DNA from: Ampelocalamus luodianensis
Taxonomy: Eukaryota > Streptophyta > Magnoliopsida > Poales > Poaceae
Assembly: GCA_036346255.1 (NCBI GenBank)
Contig: CM070626.1
Span: 14,842,001 to 14,906,000, forward strand
Direction of reading: 5' to 3'
Length of the DNA stretch: 64,000 nucleotides
Under the pieces are notes generated by a model. That model saw nothing but the letters and a program-made list of their open reading frames with translations. It searched no databases and was not told where the DNA came from. A program made the position numbers and the translations under genes. Of this stretch, positions 30,420-41,377 are shown in pieces (the stretch's first letter is position 1; the number at the start of each line of letters is the position of its first letter).

Positions 30420-32390
30420 GATTCTTAGAGGACTTCGAAGCGTAAGAAGAGAGCCAAAGTCGAGCGCGACGTACGGCTACGAGAGGAGATTCGTGAATCC
30501 CTCAGAGAGGAGATCACTAATGCAGTCAGAGATGAGATGCGACGATAGATAGAGAGCATTGAGGAAAGGCTTAGGGGAAATCTGTGGCAAGCCCTCGCCG
30601 CTACTTTACTAGCCAGCCCCCCAACCATCGAAGTAGCTGCGCGTCCAACCCTACCTCAGAAAGCGATGATAGATTTCCTGTCGATGACATCCTGGTAATA
30701 ATTATTATCCCTAGAATGCTCGATCCATTGATAGGCCTATTGGAATAGCTAATTTTGTATCGTTATGTAGGTGGCTATGAATTGCAAGCTCCAAGTGAAA
30801 TATGCCTCTGTTGCCCTAGACGCTGCTTGGAGCCAGACGTATCCATCCAGTGTCAGGGCCTTGGTGCACAGTGTAAATCTAGCATCGGGTTTCGCAAAAG
30901 TAAGTATGGACGGTGTTCATGCTAATTTTGAGGTCATCCCGCTGTATATGCCCCCAAACAATGAGATTGTGACTCTAGGGAAAGCCATTGGAACATTCAT
31001 CCAGTGGCCTAAGAGGGATATCTGTCTGGAGCTATCTGCACCAATGTCAACTTCACGGGAAATTCTTGTAACGGTGCTTAGTCCACGGGAGCTACCTGCA
31101 CCGGATGCATCTACACCTTGTGTCCGGTCGACTCCCGTGAAGTTGACCTCTAAAGAGCGAGGCGACAAGGGCAAATCGAAGAAGCCCGATGATATCCCCT
31201 TCTTGCCGTTGGCCCGGAAATTCATGCTAGGCGAGCTGTTGATCGTAGAGCAAATACAAATAACCCTAGGATTGGCTTGCCAGAGATTGCATGTATGGTA
31301 CATGGAACATGCCAACAAGATGGAGGGACAACGGCGCTCGGGTGTCAACGTTAAGTTCAAGCGGCATCATCTTCACCACGAGGTTTAAGACTATGTCTTC
31401 ACGGTGACCTTCGAAGACTTGTTCTTACTCTTCAATCTCGACGCCTCACTCATGTGATGTTGGACAATGTAACTATATATGTGATGTCTTCACGTGCGTA
31501 TACACACACACACACTTGATTTCTGAAGCCGAATCATGGAATTCACCGGTAGGTTTTCTCGACCCACACTTGGTCTCCATGCAAAGCATCCCGAAGAATG
31601 CATCCTTCGTTGAGGATTACATGATGACGTCATTGCTGGCTCACCGCAATAAGGAATTCATACTTTTGCCCTACAACCAAGGGTAAGTACTACACTAGAG
31701 GCTATACTTGTTGATTTGTACTTTATAAGGAACACAAACTTAGGTTTAATGACCATGGCGACTTATTTAATGACCATGGCGACTTACCTGTGTAGGTTCC
31801 ACTGGATTCTAATTGTAATTATACAAAAAAGGAACAAGGTAATATAACTTGATTCCCTAAAGAGAGCCAAACACGACTTCACAATTGTACGAGAATTAAT
31901 CGACGGGTAAACATATTTCCTCTATAGATAGCTCTATTGTAATCTTTCCTTTGTAGTGGCTAAGGCTAACTTTTTAGCATCACGTAGGTCGTTCGCCGTG
32001 TACTTTGCTACTAGAGGGAGATCCAAGGGAAGGATCCTGCGACACGATCTAAATTTTCTGGTATTCACTAGTACACATTAATCCTATATATAACACTTCG
32101 TAACAATGCCTCTCGAACTAACTAATTCTATTTTTGCAGTGCAACCAGCAGCTGCTGAGCAACACCTCTGGATACTATGTTTGTCACAACATGCAACTAC
32201 TCCTCGGTTCCACGTCGACCAATGATCCTCAGGTTTGTCAATCGACCAATCTTATCAATCTATATATGCACGACTTTAATCTTTCTAGCGACAGGTTGTG
32301 ACCATCGCTACAACTACATTGGAACTAGGCCAGCTCACAAGCATTCGAGGACAGTTTGTGTCCTTCTTGTTATGTGAGGTTATAAAACCA
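30420..32390 (+). pseudogene. CACTA-borne DUF8039/Ulp1-type protein, copy 1
   Basis: Exon-like pieces on plus. 30420-30690 is an Arg/Glu-rich coiled-coil (VRLREEIRESLREEI) ending SESDDRFPVDDIL at a GT. 30771-31388 has VIPLYMPPNNEIVTLGKAIG and TFIQWPKRDI, a DUF8039-like stretch common in rice CACTA proteins. DDIPFLPLARKFMLGELLI and an Ulp1-like C-terminal region follow: PHLVSMQSIPKNASFVEDYM (31566), FILLPYNQG, FHWILIVII (31797) with the candidate His, LDSL (candidate Asp) and NTSGYYVCHNM (32165). C48 cysteine proteases have CG at the last site; here it is SG, so the nucleophile is lost. There are stops between pieces. The role in the element is unknown. Confidence 0.75.
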
Positions 32391-32524
32391 AATGGGGAGT
32401 CTAACAATATAGATTGAACTTGATTGGGATAAGGTTGATCTAACTTAGTTGTACATGTGTGTATTTGTTCATGAATCAACTCATCAACTAGTCGCAAGCC
32501 GCCCCTATGATTTTGGGAGCCAGT

Positions 32525-33549
32525 CCCCCTCAACGTCGGAGTAGCTGCGCGTCCATGCCAATTTCTGAACATAGCGACGTCCAATTACCTATCAATAACT
32601 TCCAGGTAATGTACATCTCTAGAATACTCCAAAGATAAACCTGTTAGACGTTTTAGCTAATTGTGTATCATTTTGTAGGATCCCACACCCTGCAAGCTCC
32701 AAGCGAGGCTGGTTGGGTCTATTTCTATTGAGGATGGGCGGGGGATGGCATTTCCCTGATAGGAAGGGACGGTGCTGCATGGTGCCCAGCTGGCACAGGG
32801 TTACGCCAAGGTCTAGGTGGACATTGTATATAAAAATTTCATGGCTGTCCTATTGGAGAAGCTCTCGAATGAAGATATCATAACACTAGGGGATGTCGTG
32901 CACACTTTTGTCCAGTAGCCCAAGAGGGATATCTGCCTAGAGCTACCTGCACCGGTGTCAACTTCACAGGAAAGTCCTGCAACAGTGCTAAATCCACGGG
33001 AACCATCTGCACCAGAGCTACCTGCACCAGAGTTACTTGCACTGGTGTCAACCTCATGGGAAAGTCCTGCAACGGTGCCAAGTCTGTGGGAGTTATCTGC
33101 ACCGGATGCATCTACACCTCTTGCCCAGTCGACTCCCGTGAGGTCGACCTCTAAAAAGAGAGGTGGAAAGGGCAAATTGAAGAAGCCCGATGATATCCCC
33201 TTCTTGCTGTTAGCCTGGAAATTCATGTAAGGCAAGTCATTGGTTGAGAGAGTAGAGCACCTCCAAACCCTTGGAATGGCTTGCACGAGATTGCATAAAT
33301 AGTGCATAGAACAGGCCAACAAGACAGATGAACAACGGTGCTCGGGTGTCAACATCAAGTTCAGGCCACATCATCTTCACCATGAGGTTCAAGACTGTGT
33401 CTTCACGATTTCCTTCGAGGATTTGTTCTTACTCTTCAACCTCGACGCCCTTGACGCCTCACTCATGCGATGGTGGACAATGTAAGTGTGTACAATCATG
33501 GCCTACATTCGTATAATACTGATAAATGTCATATATAACTCCTTGCTTT

Positions 33550-33581
<32 letters not shown>

Positions 33582-34049
33582 CATAGTTTCTGAAGGCAGA
33601 GTAAGGAAATCACAAGTAGGTTTTCTCAACCCACATTTGGTCTCCATGCAAAGCATCCAGGAGAATGCATCCATCGTCGAGGCTTACATGAAGACGTCAC
33701 TGCTGGCTCACCGCAACAAGGAGTTCATACTTTTGCCCTACAATCAGGAGTAAGTGCTGCACTAGTAGCTATACTTGTTGATTTATATTTTATAAGCAAC
33801 GTGAACTTAGGTTTAATAACCATGGTGACATACCTGTGTAGGTTCCACTGGATTCTAATTGTAATTATACCAAGATGGAGCAAGGTAATATACCTTGATT
33901 CCCTAAATAGGGCCAAACACAATTTCAGAGTTGTCCGACGATTAATCGACAGATAACATATTTCCTCCATACATAACTCTATTATAGTCTTTCCTTCGTT
34001 TGCAATGGTTAAGGCTAACTTTTGGGAATCACGTAGTTCATTCACCATG
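32525..34049 (+). pseudogene. DUF8039/Ulp1-type protein, copy 2, 5' part
   Basis: Tandem copy of the preceding gene at an offset of about 1908 bp. ISEHSDVQLPINNFQ precedes a GT at about 32605. Then come IITLGDVVHTFVQ with a stop in place of the next Trp, PKRDI, and expanded Pro/Ala repeats (LPAP.. units at 32945-33110). DDIPFLLLAWKFM, the Ulp1-like PHLVSMQSIQENASIVEAYM (33630) and FHWILIVIIPRWSKV (33843) follow. It is cut at 34049 by a gypsy insertion and continues at 39098. Stops and a lost frame near 33230 make it a pseudogene. Confidence 0.7.
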
Positions 34050-34984
34050 TGATGAGGACATGACCCCTATGGATACAACTATATTTGCTATGCTTGCTAT
34101 TCCAATTACAAGACCTCGTACACTTCACTTAAATTATCTAGTGAGCTCGTTTTTAAGAATGCCTTTATATTATATGAACTATATGATGCTACATAATTAT
34201 AAAAATATATATTTATGCAGCACCACGTTACTTTTGGTCCAAGATGAGCAAGAGTTCGAGCTGGACCCGTTTTGGAATCCAATTCGGCCTCCAAAGACAA
34301 CCCTCACTTCAAACAAGCATAACTTTCACATATGAACTCCGTTTGAGATCCACGAGTACTTGATTGAAAGCTTATCTCATCCTCTTTCCAATGGATATAC
34401 TGTCACCTCCAAACTCCTTATGTGTGTACCATAATCGACAAAAAAAGATGCTACATCACCTATTTGGGCCAATTTAGGCATTGTAATCGTACCCGACTTG
34501 GCTCAAATGCCTGCCGGCCACCTAGGGAGCTGCACTGTTCACATGCATAGTAGTACCACCCCGCCTATCCTAGTTATGTGTGGCTGTCCTCCTCCCTATT
34601 TAAGGAGGTCTCACTCCTCTAGTTTACCTTGGATTTTGTTTAGTTAAAAGTTAGCGACATTGCAACTTCGTGTATTGGCTTGTATTGACTAGACCAACCC
34701 TAAATACCACTTCAGAATCCAACCTTATTGAGTACTTCAATCTTATTTGCAATTTCATATTGCTTACTATCATGTTATTACTTGTTCTTCGATTGCATGC
34801 AGGAATAGACCTTCGTGGTCAAGTCGATCGTGCTTCTAGCAAGGTCAATAATGAACTCAGAATTGGTTCAGTGATTGCCGGGCGTATTAGTCGTGTACGA
34901 TTGGTAGCCAAATTGTGAGAGTCATCTCCACCAAATCGAAATTGTCCTTCTCATCGAAAGATCGGGACACCCATTGTCGCTTCA
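34050..34984 (+). repeat. 5' LTR of the gypsy element
   Basis: 935 bp. A TATA-like CTATTTAAGG at 34596-34605 is followed by the likely transcript start. It differs from the 3' LTR at many positions, including an indel around 34430-34450, so the insertion is not recent. Confidence 0.9.
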
Positions 34985-35003
34985 GGTGGTATCAAAGCCT
35001 AGG
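34985..35003 (+). other. primer binding site (tRNA-Met type)
   Basis: GGTGGTATCAAAGCCTAGG directly after the LTR. TGGTATCA.AGC is the initiator tRNA-Met complement used by many plant gypsy and copia elements. Confidence 0.85.
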
Positions 35004-36125
35004 GCTGGCCAAACAATAGAAGGAGAAAGAGGCAACCGCAATGGAACAAAAGCCGCTGCAGGTTAAAAAAAAAAAATTAGAAAGCGTGTCAAACGTTAGC
35101 CAAAACCAGTGAAAATTGTGGAGTCCTTTTACAAATAGCCACAAGCTTGCACAAAAAATTTCAGCAAGTTTGGTCCACGGGTTTGAAAGATACAGTAGTT
35201 TCAAATTTGAATCCGAGACGGTTTCAAGTCCGAGTAGGATTCCGTTTCCGCGACACCTTTAGTAAAATGGGCATAACTTTTGCATACGGTGTCCATTTTC
35301 GACATTCTTGTGCTCATTTGAAATCTAACGACGAGGTGCATCCAAAAAAACTAACCTATTGGTCGTCGTCTAAGACCCCCAAAAATAGCCATCTTCAGCC
35401 CTGAATTTGCATCACAAGTTTTCAGTTTCTGTTTTACCGTTTCTTTCGATCTTCCCTTCGAAATTTGGGGTTCGCCTCAATTGCAACGTCGTAGATCTCA
35501 TTGAAACCTTTCAAAAGAGCATATATAAGCCATATAAAATTTGCTATTTCATCTTTGAGACTAGCTGTTGTTTACTGCTTACACTAGATGGTTGTTTGCA
35601 TTGCACCGATATTGCTGTCTTTTGTGCTCTACGTCGTGTGAACAATCTGATGCCCTAGATATAAGTTTGAGTAGTTGGATAGCGTCTCTCCTAGCACCTA
35701 GTGTGAGATTTTCCTTTGCTTACATCAAGTCACATTGATCTTTGTGTGTGCGTTCATACACTTCTCTTCGTAGGCTTTGATTAGCTAGTCTTTTTCTAGG
35801 CTGGGATCGGCAACATTGACTAGTATTTTGAGCAATTTTTTAACTCATATTTACTTATTTGATTATTTCTAATCCTTGCTACCTTATTGAAGCCTATCCT
35901 AGCTGCACTCTCTACCATTGTACAGGTATTAGATGCTTGCAATCGCTTTGTCCATCTTCGGAGAGCGTTTGACATCAACACTAGTTGCCGGTCACCGCCT
36001 GTTTGCTTGGTAAGAATTAGTAAGAACTTCGTATTAGCTTGAGTGTAAGCGACATTGAGCCTCCAGATCCTAGTAGTTGATAGGAACATATACTTGTGAT
36101 TTATTTTCTTGTTTTCTACTAACTA

Positions 36126-36760
36126 TGGCAGGTTTACGGGATGATTAAAAGATAGATCTACGTCTTCTTCGAGCCATTGAATTGGAGCGCAAAAAAGTCC
36201 ACGAGGAAGATGCACACTTGAGACAAGATTCTCCACTCTAGGAGGTACAAGATTGTGATAGTCTGTCTGGTAAAACTAAACTCATCGTGCCTTCTTTTGC
36301 TGGTACATATGGTCCTAATGCATACCTTGATTGGGAGTTAGCAATTGAGCAGAAATTTGCATGCTATGATTTTCCTGAAAATAAACGTGTTAGGGCTGCT
36401 ACTAGCGAGTTTACTGATTTTGCATCCATTTGGTAGAATGAGGCTTGTAAACAACATCCCAATGCTAATAGAACCTGGAAGGATTTGAAACGCATGATGA
36501 GGTGTGGATTTATTCCTTCTTACTATCGTCGTGACATGCTCAGTAATTTGCAACGTTTGAGACAATGCAATAAAACTGTAGATGAATATTATCAAGAATT
36601 GCAAACTAGTCTTTTACGTTGTGGATTAGAAGAAACTGAAGATACTAAAATGACTAGATTTCTGGGAGGGCTCAACTGTGAAATTCAGGATAAACTTGTT
36701 TATAGAGCCTCCAACTGTCACTCGCTTGTTTTGTCTTGCTTGCATAGTTGAAAAGAAAGT
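36126..36760 (+). pseudogene. gag (Retrotrans_gag type), broken
   Basis: Starts MAGLRDD, then a stop. Next come KIDLRLLRAIELERKKVHEE, VPSFAGTYGPNAYLDWELAI and EQKFACYDFPENKRVRAATS. The capsid-like core follows: TWKDLKRMMRCGFIPSYYRR, LQRLRQCNKTVDEYYQELQT and EDTKMTRFLGGLNCEIQDKL. These blocks are typical of the gypsy gag core that packages element RNA. In-frame stops near 36147, 36238 and 36434 make it inactive. Confidence 0.85.
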
Positions 36761-37149
36761 ACAGGGATGACAATCCAAGACTAGTCGTGCACTTTCGTCT
36801 GTTTCCACTACACTTTCACGTGTACGTGAAATAAACAAGCGCACGAGACCCACCTCCACATCAAGATCATCTTCGGTTGCTTCTTCTACTACTGCACCTA
36901 CTATGATTGCCGCCCCTGCTGCTGTGAGCGACACTATGTCTCGCTGTCTTGCATCATTGGCTCACTCATTGGTAATTAAAGCTCGCTTATTGGTAAATGA
37001 TCTGGAGCAAGAAGAAGAAGGGAAAGCTTGTGACTACTCACTGTCTCCAGTACCAACATCATCTGAGTTGAGCCTACAAGGCAATACCAAAGGTACTGAT
37101 TTGAACACTCAATCTGAGATCAATATCCATGATTTCATGCCTAGTATCA

Positions 37150-38103
37150 TTGAACAAAGGGAAAATTAGATTGTAGTAGAAATCATTGAATCACATGAGG
37201 TGAAGGAATCTAGTGGTGAGAAGGCTGATATTAATTTTCTAGCTACAGAATCTGATATTATTAAGAATTTGCATGAATCCTGTGATAATTTGATTGATTT
37301 GCCTACTGACTTGAGTGCACCATGTGATAAAAATAATTGAATTGCTAGCTGTTTTGAGTGCTTCATGTGATGAATTAATCGCATGTAATGGTCATGTGGA
37401 ATTGGTTAGACATAAAGAAGTTTTAACTAGAATTTCTCCTGCTGATTCTTTATATTACATTATGTTGGATCTACCTATGAAATTATCACATGCTATGGAG
37501 AAAGTTTCTAAAATCGTATGTTTGAAATCCTTGTATAGTGCCTACACCCCTAGGTATAAGTTTAATTTGATTGGAGATTATGGTGTAGACAATTAATTTC
37601 TTGTATATCGAATATGCATAACTTGTGATCACATGGATGGATTGAAGTGTGCTATTTTGAACAACAATTTATGGGTGTTGAATCTTGTTCATTATGAGAG
37701 AAAAATAAAATTTAGTGATCATCCAATGCCTATATGTTCATCTCTTAATGCACCATCTAGTATTGACAATCTGCATAATAATGTTGATGTATGGAAGAAC
37801 TTACAAATCTTTTCACCCTTGCTAGATCAATTTTCTATTGCTCGATTAAAATCTGATTGTATGGATGAACTTTGTTTGATTCCAAAAGTTATAGCTTTGC
37901 CCATATATGCTACCATTGCAAGTTTACAACTTCAGAGATTTGAATTGCATAAATTTTTTACTTACATTTACAAAACAAGTTGCAATAATTGCTGTGTGAG
38001 AAATTTTGTTTTGCTCACTAACATATATGATTATTTTTTAGGTAATAATACAATGAGCTTGCATGATCGCTCCTGTTTTATAACATTAATTGTGCAAGAA
38101 TGA
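37150..38103 (+). pseudogene. unknown retrotransposon internal ORF
   Basis: Fragments with an open frame (37315-37596 and 37633-38103, the latter 156 residues, Leu/Ile/Asn-rich, starting MDGLKCAILNNNLWVLNLVH). I recognise no protease, reverse transcriptase or integrase motif. The position between gag and the polypurine tract suggests an element-specific ORF or a filler acquired in place of pol. Confidence 0.35.
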
Positions 38104-38219
38104 AGAACCGTTAAAACGGATGACATATACATATACCACGCATACACCTTGGCTTCTTTATTACCCTATTTTCAGCTTATCAAAAGCCGAGGATGGCTTT
38201 GTTTTCGAGAAGGGGAGGA

Positions 38220-39092
38220 TGATGAGGACATGACCCATATGGATACAACCATATTTGTTATGCTTGTTGTTCCAATTATAAAAGCTCGTACGCTTTACTT
38301 ACATTATCAGGTGAACTCATTTTCAAGAGCGCCTTTATATTATATGAACTATATGATGTTACCTAATGATAAAAATATATATTTGTGCAGCACCACATCA
38401 CTTTTGGTCCAAAACGAGCAAGAGTTCGAGCTGGACCCGTTTTGGAATCCAATTCAGCCTCCGAAGATAGCCCTAACTTCAAATGAGCATAACTTTTACA
38501 TACGGACTCCGTTTGAGGTCCACGAGTACTTGATTGAAAGCTTATCTCATCCTTTTTCCAACGGATCTGGCCTCACCTCTTTGGGCCAATTTAGGTCTTG
38601 TAATCGTACCCAACTTAGGCCACATATCGGCCGACCACCTAGGTATATGCACTATTCACATGAACAGTAATGCCACCCCGCCTATCCTAGTTGTGTGCGA
38701 CTGTCCCCCCTCCCTATTTAAGGAGGTCGTGCCCCTCTAGTTTTCCTTGGATTTTGTTTAATTAAAAGTTAGCAACATTGCAACTTTGTGTATTGGCTTG
38801 TGTCGACTAGACCAACCCTAAATACCACTTCAGAATCCAACCATATTGAGTACTTCAATACTATTTGCTATTTCAAATTGCTTACTATCTTGTTGTTCGA
38901 TTGCATGCAGGAATAGACCTTCGTGGTCAGGTCAATCGTGCTTCTAGCAAGGTCCATAACGAACTCAAAGTTGGTTCAACGATTGCCGGGCGTATTGATT
39001 GTGTATGATTGGTAGCCAAATCGTGAGAGTCGTCTCCACCAAATCGAAATTATCCTTCTCATCAAAAGATCGGGACACCCATTGTTGCATCA
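38220..39092 (+). repeat. 3' LTR of the gypsy element
   Basis: 873 bp partner of 34050-34984, with its TATA-like CTATTTAAGG at 38714-38723. Preceded by a purine tract and followed by the CCACG target repeat. Confidence 0.9.
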
Positions 39093-39097
39093 CCACG

Positions 39098-39540
39098 TAC
39101 GTTGCTACTGGAGGGAGACCCAAGGGAGCGATCAACGTCCTATGACACGATCTAAAATTCTCGGTTTTCACTAGTACACATTAATCCTATATAACACTTC
39201 GTAGTAATGTCTCTCGAACTAACCAATTCTATTTTTACAGTACCACCAGCAGCCGCCGGGCAACACCTGTGGATATTATGTTTGCCACAACATGCAGCTA
39301 CTACTCGGTTCCACGATGACATATGATCCTAAGTTTTGTCAATCTTGCAAAAATTATTTCATACTTATCAATTTATATATATGCATGACTTTAATCTTCC
39401 TAGCAACAGGCTACGACCATCACCACAAGTGCGTTGGAACAGGCTGAGCTCATAGGCATTCAAGGATAGTTTGCGTCATTCTTGTTGCGTGAGGTCATAA
39501 AACTGGATGGGGAGTTCCACAATAATGTAGATTGAACTTG
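39098..39540 (+). pseudogene. DUF8039/Ulp1-type protein, copy 2, 3' part
   Basis: Continuation of copy 2 after the gypsy insertion. GNTCGYYVCHNMQLLLGS (about 39265-39310) carries the CG that aligns with the catalytic Cys of C48 (Ulp1) proteases, which is lost in copy 1. A Q-rich piece precedes it (QQPPG). The gene then runs into the noncoding region repeated at 40256. Confidence 0.7.
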
Positions 39541-40730
39541 ATTGAGATAAGATTGAATTTAATAGTACATATGTGTAAATGTTCATGAATGATTAATTTT
39601 AGTTCATTTGAGTTAATTGATTTGTGAAATGGATGTGCTTGTTTCTGAAATGAATGTGAATTGGATGTGCTTGTTTATGAAATGAATGTGAATTGGATGT
39701 ATACATGTACTTGTGTTTTTGCTTGTTTCAGAGGGCATGGCTAGCATTCCACCGCCGCATCTTCTCCGGTGAGCTCCATTCAATTCGCTTTCGGTGAGCA
39801 CCACCGACTCCACCTTTCTTCTCCACTCACTCGTGTCCTCTCGTCTCACCCCGTGCCTCGCCGCCGTTAATCGCCTTTGCGCCGCCGCGTGAGCTCTCGT
39901 CCGCCGGTCACTCGGTGCCTCGTCTGCCGCATAGCACACCCTGTGAGTTCTCGGTAACTCATCGATGCCCATGCGCTGCGCTAAATTTCACCGTCTTCCT
40001 CTAGAGCGCCGCACCTTGTCACCCCATCTGCCGCCGCCAAGCTCTCGCCGCCGCCATGCGGCGGCATCTCCCGGCCGCCTCGAGACCACCTGCTCGGCTT
40101 GATGATCTCCGCCACCCATTTTGGCCTTGGTTTCCACTCGCCGTGCCTCCACCGCCGCGCGATTTAATCCAGTCCGAGCCGCCGAGATCCTCTTCTTTTT
40201 CGCTTATGCTCCTCTCTGCACCTCGGCAAGATGGGGCCCACTACTTCAAAACCAATTAGTTATATTATGTTTGCCACAACATGCTTACTACTACTCGGTT
40301 CCACGATGACATATGATCCTAAGTTTTGTCAATCTTGCAAAAATTATTTCATACTTATCAATTTATATATATGCATGACTTTATCTTCCTATGAGCAAGC
40401 GACCATCACCACAAGTGCGTTGGAAAGTGAGCTCATAGGCATTCAAGGATAGTTTGCGTCATTCTTGTTGCGTGAGGTCATAAACTGGATGGGAGTTCCA
40501 CAATAATGTAGATTGAACTTGATTGAGATAAGATTGAATTTAATAGTACATATGTGTAAATGTTCATGAATGATTAATTTTAGTTCATTTGAGTTAATTG
40601 ATTTGTGAAATGGATGTGCTTGTTTCTGAAATGAATGTGAATTGGATGTGCTTGTTTATGAAATGAATGTGAATTGGATGTATACATGTACTTGTGTTTT
40701 TGCTTGTTTCAGAGGGCATGGCTAGCATTT
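39270..40730 (+). repeat. direct duplication of about 480 bp with spacer
   Basis: 39275-39752 recurs at 40262-40720 with small deletions (for example around 40390 and 40425). Shared words include ATTATGTTTGCCACAACATGC, GATGACATATGATCCTAAG and GAGGGCATGGCTAGCATT. The spacer 39755-40255 is GC-rich CGCCGCC sequence with no clear gene. Confidence 0.9.
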
Positions 40731-40774
40731 CCTGAGGTTAGCCAATAAACAGAAATAGATTTAGCAATACAAAA

Positions 40775-41010
40775 TAATATATCACAGACGGTTCCTTAGG
40801 ACAAACCGTGTGTGAGACATCAACCATCACAGACAGTTTTATCTACAAACTGTTTGTGATAGTCAACTATCATAGACGATTCTGAGCTAATAACCGCCCG
40901 TGATAGTACACATCATAGACAGTTTGAAAACCGTCTATGATGACCTCATGTCATTATTAACCCATAAACTCAGACAGCTCATGAAACCATCTGTGATAAT
41001 ATTTTTGAAC
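40775..41010. repeat. CACTA subterminal repeat array, 3' side of the large element
   Basis: Degenerate ACAGACGGTT and AACCGTCTGTGAT units (CATAGACGATT, ACAGACAGTTT). They are more decayed than in the 9790 element, which suggests greater age. Confidence 0.75.
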
Positions 41011-41038
41011 CGTCTATGATGACTTTTCTGTAGTAGTG

Positions 41039-41377
41039 TGCGCCTCCTTCCCTTCGTTCGCGCCACCCTCTTCTTCCCTTCGCCCGTGTTGCCCCCGCCA
41101 CCAGCCACCTCCCCTCCGCACCTACCCCGTCTCCTCCCCTTTGGCCACTCCAACTCCTCCCCTTTGCATGTGCTGCCTGCCTCCTCCCCTGTGCTACCTC
41201 GTTGCCCCCTCCTCCCATTCGCTCACGCCGCCCGCCTCCTCCCGTGCGCCCCTCGTGCAACACGCCTCCTCCCTGGCGCTGCCCCCGTCGCCCCCTCTTT
41301 CCCTTCGGCGATGCCGCCACCCTCGCCGCCCACCTCGTCCCCTTCACCCACATCGCCCTCGCTGCCCGCCTCCCACC
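41039..41377. other. C-rich low-complexity spacer, no gene
   Basis: CTCCTCCC and CGCCACC runs give overlapping Pro/Ser/Arg frames on both strands without any motif. Confidence 0.6.

Larger units (their letters stand above)
34050..39092 (+). mobile_element. gypsy-type LTR retrotransposon, gag only (non-autonomous)
   Basis: LTRs are 34050-34984 and 38220-39092, both starting TGATGAGGACATGACC and ending CATTG(T)..TCA. After the 5' LTR comes GGTGGTATCAAAGCC, a primer site for initiator tRNA-Met; before the 3' LTR comes CGAGAAGGGGAGGA, a polypurine tract. The flanks CCATG (34045-34049) and CCACG (39093-39097) are a 5-bp duplication with one change. The internal part has gag but no protease, reverse transcriptase or integrase, so it depended on another element. 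It interrupts the Ulp1-type gene copy 2. Confidence 0.9.
30013..41038 (+). mobile_element. large CACTA element with duplicated DUF8039/Ulp1-type gene
   Basis: 5' end CACTACTACAAAAAA at 30013 and 3' end CTGTAGTAGTG at 41038, each with ACAGACGGTT-type subterminal repeats (30035-30120 and 40775-41010). The flanking triplets differ (CAC and TGC), so either a flank mutated or the two ends come from rearranged elements. The inside holds two tandem copies of an ORF typical of rice CACTA elements, a gypsy insertion at 34050-39092, and a partial third duplication at 40256-40730. No TNPD-type transposase was seen. Confidence 0.75.
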
